This document shows positions 60,123 through 64,000 of a DNA stretch of 64,000 nucleotides, piece after piece. Source of the stretch: Populus alba (lineage: Eukaryota; Streptophyta; Magnoliopsida; Malpighiales; Salicaceae); assembly GCF_005239225.2 (NCBI RefSeq), contig NC_133297.1, positions 20,510,147 through 20,574,146 on the forward strand, written 5' to 3'. The notes beneath the pieces were generated by a model. That model made no database searches. It saw only the letters and a list, made by a program, of their open reading frames with translations, and was not told the origin of the DNA. Made by a program: the position numbers and the translations under genes. The first letter of the stretch is position 1; each line of letters begins with the position of its first letter.

Positions 60123-60852
60123 GATTTTGCATGGGGATCATGGAGAGCTGATCAGTGGAGATGAGGTTGAAACTGAAGACGAAGATGAGGTACAAGTGGC
60201 TGAACAAGAAGAGGATTTCGAACCAGTGAAGGGAGATTTGTTGGTTGTTCAACGGGTTCTGAATGCACAAATTGACGTTAGTGATGAGCAACGCGAGAAC
60301 ATCTTTCATACTCGATGTCAGATTCGAGATAAGGTGTGCGGGATGATCATTGATAATGGAAGTTGCACTAATGTTGCGTCAACTACCTTGGTGGAGAAAT
60401 TGGGTTTAAATACCCTTCCACATCCCAGACCCTATAGTTTGCGATGGCTGAATAAGAATGGGGAGATTCGGGTGACAAAGCAAGTTCGTGTACCTTTTTC
60501 CATTAAAACCTATCATGACGAGGTTTTATGTGATGTTGCACCAATGTCAGCTAGCCATTTGTTGCTGGGTCGTCCATGGCAGTTTGATAAGGATGTGACC
60601 TACAATGGACGAAAGAACACTTATTCTTTTATGCTGAATGGAAAGAAGGTGAACTTGTTACCACTGAGTTCTCAACAAGTTAGAGAGGATCAGTTACGAA
60701 GCCAACAAAAGGAGGTGACATCACGAAAGGGGCTGTTGTTAGCCAAAAAAGGAGACATCAAACAAGCATTAGCCGCAACAGGGATTGTTTTCATGGTCTG
60801 GGCAAAGCAACTACTACAAGTAGAAGGATTGGACTTACCAAAGACAGATTAA
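60123..60852 (+). pseudogene. Gypsy aspartic protease region
   Basis: An open frame (60064-60852) with an acidic linker (GDEVETEDEDEVQ) and then a retropepsin-like domain: the active-site motif IIDNGSCTNVAS has its Asp codon at about 60352, followed by VPFSIKTYHDEVLCDVAPM and LLLGRPWQFD, the usual Gypsy protease end. The Asp-x-Gly-Ser pattern is intact. It would cleave the polyprotein. The frame ends at a stop (60850-60852) before RT. Confidence 0.85.
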
Positions 60853-61240
60853 AGAATTACTTGAAGAATTTAAAGATGTGTTTCCAGATGAATTACCTAA
60901 AGGATTACACCTATTTGTGGTATTGAGCATCAAATTGATTTGGTGCCGGGAGCTTCACTTCCTAATAGACTAGCATACAGATGTAATCCAGAGGAAGCGA
61001 AAGAGATTCAAAGGCAGGTCGGTGAGCTCTTAGAGAAGGGCTATGTGCGAGAATCACTTAGTCCATGTTCCGTACCTACTTTGCTTGTTCCGAAGAAAGA
61101 TGGTACCATGAGGATGTGTATGGACAGCCGTGCTATCAACAAAATAACAGTTAAGTATCGATTTTCTATACCAGACTTGATGATTTGCTTGATGAGTTGC
61201 ATGGTGCTGTATTGTTTTCTAAAGTCGATTTTCAAATTGT
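60853..61240 (+). pseudogene. Gypsy reverse transcriptase, N-terminal part only
   Basis: It contains the region before RT (EFKDVFPDELP, in broken frames) and the RT start at 60940-61170: [47 protein letters not shown]. After a one-base loss near 61170 the frame continues at 61185 ([15 protein letters not shown]). Exactly there the sequence jumps to integrase. The YxDD catalytic motif and RNase H are absent, so it cannot encode a working RT. Confidence 0.88.
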
Positions 61241-61882
61241 ACTTGGATTACCAAGAACACAACGTGGGAAGGATTTAATAATGGTGGTGGTTGATCGATT
61301 CTCCAAAATGTCCCATTTCATTCCTTGTATGAAAACTGACGATGCAGTACATGTTGCTTTTGTTCTTTCAAGAGATTGTTCGTTTGCATAGAATTCCTAA
61401 AGCATTGTCTCTGATCGTGATACAAAGTTCTTAAGCCATTTTGGAAGACTCTTTGGAGGAAACTTGGAACAAAGTTACTTTTTCAGTACGGCATGTCATC
61501 CACAAACTGAGGTTCGACTACATATTGAGGAGATTGTGGAGTTTGCAACAACAAAATTTACCATTTGAGGTTGTGTATGGCTTTAATCCGTTGGTCCTAC
61601 ATAGCTTACAAGGGGGCGAAAGATGGTCAGGCTTGAACCTGGAGATCTTGTTTGGATTCATATTAGCAAGGGCAGATTTCCAAGCAAACGTAAGTCCAAG
61701 TTCATGCCAAGAGCTGACGGTCCATTTCGTATTATAGAGAAGGTGAATGACAATGCATATAAGGTAGATCTTCCTGGTGAATACAACGTATCAGCTACTT
61801 TTAATGTGAAAGACTTATCTCCGTACTTGGATGATGATGACGATTCTGATTTGAGGACAAATCATTTTCAACCCGGGGCTGA
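61241..61882 (+). pseudogene. Gypsy integrase fragments and polyprotein C-terminal domain
   Basis: It starts at [12 protein letters not shown] with [15 protein letters not shown], the first part of the integrase catalytic core. The zinc-binding HHCC region is gone. A second core segment (61400-61500: SDRDTKF-like, then CHPQT) is frame-broken, and a further deletion follows CHPQT, removing the region with the catalytic Glu. From 61623 the frame is open: MVRLEPGDLVWIHISKGRFP, NDNAYKVDLPGEYNVSATFN and VKDLSPY, then an Asp-rich tail running into the 3' LTR to the stop at 62112-62114. I see no chromodomain. Inactive. Confidence 0.85.
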
Positions 61883-62820
61883 TGATGTGCATCATGGGAA
61901 TTATAATCCATCTCGTAAAGCTGAATCTAATATGCAAGAGGATTCATATGGTCCAATGACAAGAGCGAGAGCGAAACAACTACAACGGGTCTTGACGAAT
62001 CAAATTGCAATGATTGAAGCTGCGTCGGAGTTAAAAATTAGCAATCAGTTTGAAATTGGTTCAAGGGTGCTTATTTGCCTACAATTGGAACTTGGAGATG
62101 GGAAAAGCCCTTAATGGTTCTTTTCATGCTGGGTACTTGTATTTGGATTGATAATGCAAGTGAAGGAATTGATGCTGTTTACGGTCAGAACAGTAGATGG
62201 ATTTGAACCCGAATTTGAAGTCATCCAATGCATGTGAAAACAAGATTTATGTAGGTAAAATTCAAGTTCAGAACGTGATCTTTCTATATTGTCCAACCAT
62301 GATTGCATTGGACTTTTGTGTCAAAAGTTATGGCTGTTTTAAATTTAGTCTGCATATGTTTTAGAAATGTCAAAAAAAACGTCTGTTAGTTAAATTTGTC
62401 TACTTGCTTTATTAAAAGTCTAGTTTTTAGGCTTGACTTCTTTCATGTTGAATTCACCTAACTTTGGAGGGATGTTCCAAAGATAAATATGTATCAGAAT
62501 ATGAAGAAAACATTTTTGGCCAAGATTTGAAAACTTAATTCAGAGAATTAAGAGTTGTTCTTCCAAATTCGTTTTGTGAAGAACCCTACCTGACTTATCA
62601 CTCTTGAATCACAAAGAGTGTGGCGTCGAAATCCTAGATTGATCTTTGTGGCGTCCAGATCGACTTATCAAAGTATCATTCTAGTTTATCTCCATCTTAT
62701 TTACCTTAAATCACTACAATCCAGCCTAAATACCAAAAGAAAGACAACACAACCAGACCCATCCTTCATCCATTTTCATTATAATCATTGTTGCCGATTT
62801 TCAAATCATTCACCATATCA
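61883..62820 (+). repeat. 3' LTR of the Gypsy element; also encodes the polyprotein C terminus
   Basis: It starts TGATGTGCATCATGGG and ends CACCATATCA. The polyprotein frame continues through the first ~230 bp (GPMTRARAKQLQRVLTNQ, ELKISNQFEIGS) and stops at 62114. No clear polypurine tract precedes the LTR; the bases just upstream read ATCATTTTCAACCCGGGGC. Confidence 0.88.
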
Positions 62821-62825
62821 GTGGT

Positions 62826-63789
62826 TGATGGCATCATGGCATTATAATTCATCTCGTAAAGCTGAATCTAATATGCAGAGAGGATTCATATGGTCCAATG
62901 ACAAGACGAGAGCGAAACAACTACAACGGGCCCTTGACGAATCCAAATTGCAATGATTGAAGCTGCGTCGGAGTTTAAAAATTAACAATCAGTTTGAAAT
63001 TGGTTCAAGGGTGCTTAGTTGCCCTACAATTGGAACTCTGAGATGGCGAAAAGCCCTTAATGGTTCTTTTCATGCTGGGCTACTTGTATTTGGATTGATA
63101 ATGCAAGTGAAGGAATTGATGCTGTTTTACGCATTTCCTCTCGTCAGAACAGTAGATGATTTGAACCCGAATTTGAAGTCATCCAATGCATGTGAAAACA
63201 AAGATTTATGTAGTTAAAATTCAAGTTCAGAAACGTGATCTTTCATATTGTTCCAACCATGATTGCATTGGACTTTTGTGTCAAATTATGGCGCCTGTTT
63301 TAAAATTTAGTCTGCATATGTTTTAGAAATGTCAAAAAAAAAAACGTCTGTTAGTTTAAATTTGTCTACTTGCTTTATTAAAAGTCTAGTTTTTAGGCTT
63401 GACTTCTGTCATGTTGAATTCACCTAACTTTGGAGGGATGTTCCAAAGATAAATATGTATCAGAATATGAAGAAAACACTTTTGGCCAAGATTTGAAAAC
63501 TTAATTCAGAGAATTAAGAGTTGTTCTTCCAAATTCGTTTTGTGAAGAACCCTACCTGACTTATCACTCTTCAATCACAAAGAGTGTGGCGTCGAAATCC
63601 TAGATTGATCTTTGTGGCGTCCAGATCGACTTATCAAAGTATCATTCTAGTTTATCTCCATCTTATTTACCTTAAATCACTACAATCCAGCCTAAATACC
63701 AAAAGAAAGACAACACAACCAGACCCATCCTTCATCCATTTTCATTATAATCATTGTTGCCCGATTTTCAAATCATTCACGGCACATCA
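62826..63789 (+). repeat. LTR of a second Gypsy element of the same family, indel-rich
   Basis: It starts TGATGGCATCATGGC, five bases (GTGGT) after the previous LTR, and ends CACATCA followed by a PBS. It differs from the other LTRs mostly by single-base gains and losses (for example near 62939, 63010, 63130, 63300). Confidence 0.85.
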
Positions 63790-63791
63790 TC

Positions 63792-64000
63792 TGGTATCAG
63801 AGCATCAGTTGCGATCTAAGACAGGAGCCAAAAACAAGAAGAAGAAGAAGAAGAAACGTTTGCTGGAATTAAGGTTGACAGACTTAACTATGGCTGGAGA
63901 TAAAGAAGATTTGCCAATGGGTTAAGTTTGGAACAGGCACAGGTCATGGGCTTACAACGATCTCATGCTGAGATTCGGGAATGAGATGACTGGAATTCGT
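63792..64000 (+). pseudogene. PBS, leader and gag start of the second Gypsy element (cut by window end)
   Basis: PBS TGGTATCAGAGC at 63792-63803, then a leader with an AAGAAG microsatellite-like run (63835-63855). The gag ATG is at about 63891 (MAGDKEDLPMG, then a TAA from a one-base loss). The GLSLEQAQ-like region follows in another frame. The rest of the element is outside the window. Confidence 0.8.

Larger units (their letters stand above)
57811..62820 (+). mobile_element. Ty3/Gypsy LTR retrotransposon with deleted pol, possibly CRM-like
   Basis: 5' LTR 57811-58986, PBS 58989-59000, gag, protease, partial RT, partial integrase, 3' LTR 61883-62820. The LTRs begin TGATG and end ATCA. The order protease-RT-integrase is that of Ty3/Gypsy. 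The polyprotein C terminus lies inside the 3' LTR, and I recall both this and the TGATG start as typical of plant centromeric (CRM) chromoviruses; lineage is therefore a suggestion only. The 5-bp flanks (GTTCT before, GTGGT after) do not match. It cannot be autonomous because most of RT and all of RNase H are missing. Confidence 0.85.

Noticed and set aside
61600..61882. Chromodomain at the integrase C terminus
   Set aside because: After VKDLSPY only an Asp-rich tail and the LTR-encoded TRARAK segment are visible; no chromodomain pattern could be recognised by eye.

Overview
This window is repeat-dominated plant DNA, and I see no ordinary host gene in it. Three signals point to a flowering plant: a plant L1-type LINE with a DUF4283/CCHC ORF1 and an APE-endonuclease/RT/zf-RVT ORF2; a Ty3/Gypsy LTR element primed from initiator-tRNA-Met (TGGTATCAGAGC); and a long satellite array with higher-order structure. 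The element types look like those of Brassicaceae genomes, but that is an impression and not proof.

Layout. Positions 1-15019 hold a minus-strand copy of the LINE, broken up by further LINE insertions in both orientations, a short satellite piece and a 500-N scaffold gap (9827-10326). Positions 15020-57810 are in essence one array of a ~335-bp satellite. LINEs interrupt it at 15699-15829 (+), 18192-30439 (+, itself split by a minus-strand LINE at 20186-26066), 32131-33114 (-), 37220-43435 (-, nearly complete) and 53418-54488 (+). From 57811 to the end lie Ty3/Gypsy elements: LTR, PBS, gag, protease, a pol with a large internal deletion, LTR, then a second LTR with PBS and the start of gag.

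The LINE is about 6.2 kb: a 5' region made of degenerate ~168-bp repeats, ORF1 (~520 aa), ORF2 (~1,230 aa), a ~185-bp 3' UTR ending CAGCTTACC, and a short A tail. Several 5'-truncated copies have clear 11-17 bp target-site duplications, so they are real target-primed insertions. Copies are very similar to each other, and most frame breaks are one-base homopolymer length changes. The family is therefore either young or damaged mainly by sequencing error.

The most interesting signals are these. (1) The satellite unit is a cryptic dimer of two ~167-bp halves and is organised into 4-unit and 6-unit higher-order repeats. Together with a possibly CRM-like Gypsy element, this suggests centromeric or pericentromeric DNA. 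(2) The LINE 5' region is built from ~168-bp monomers that keep one reading frame open for about 185 codons without any ATG. (3) Three LINE junctions fall on the same phase of the satellite. (4) Several patches look like assembly artefacts, including one stretch where LINE and satellite sequence are interleaved, both in correct order.
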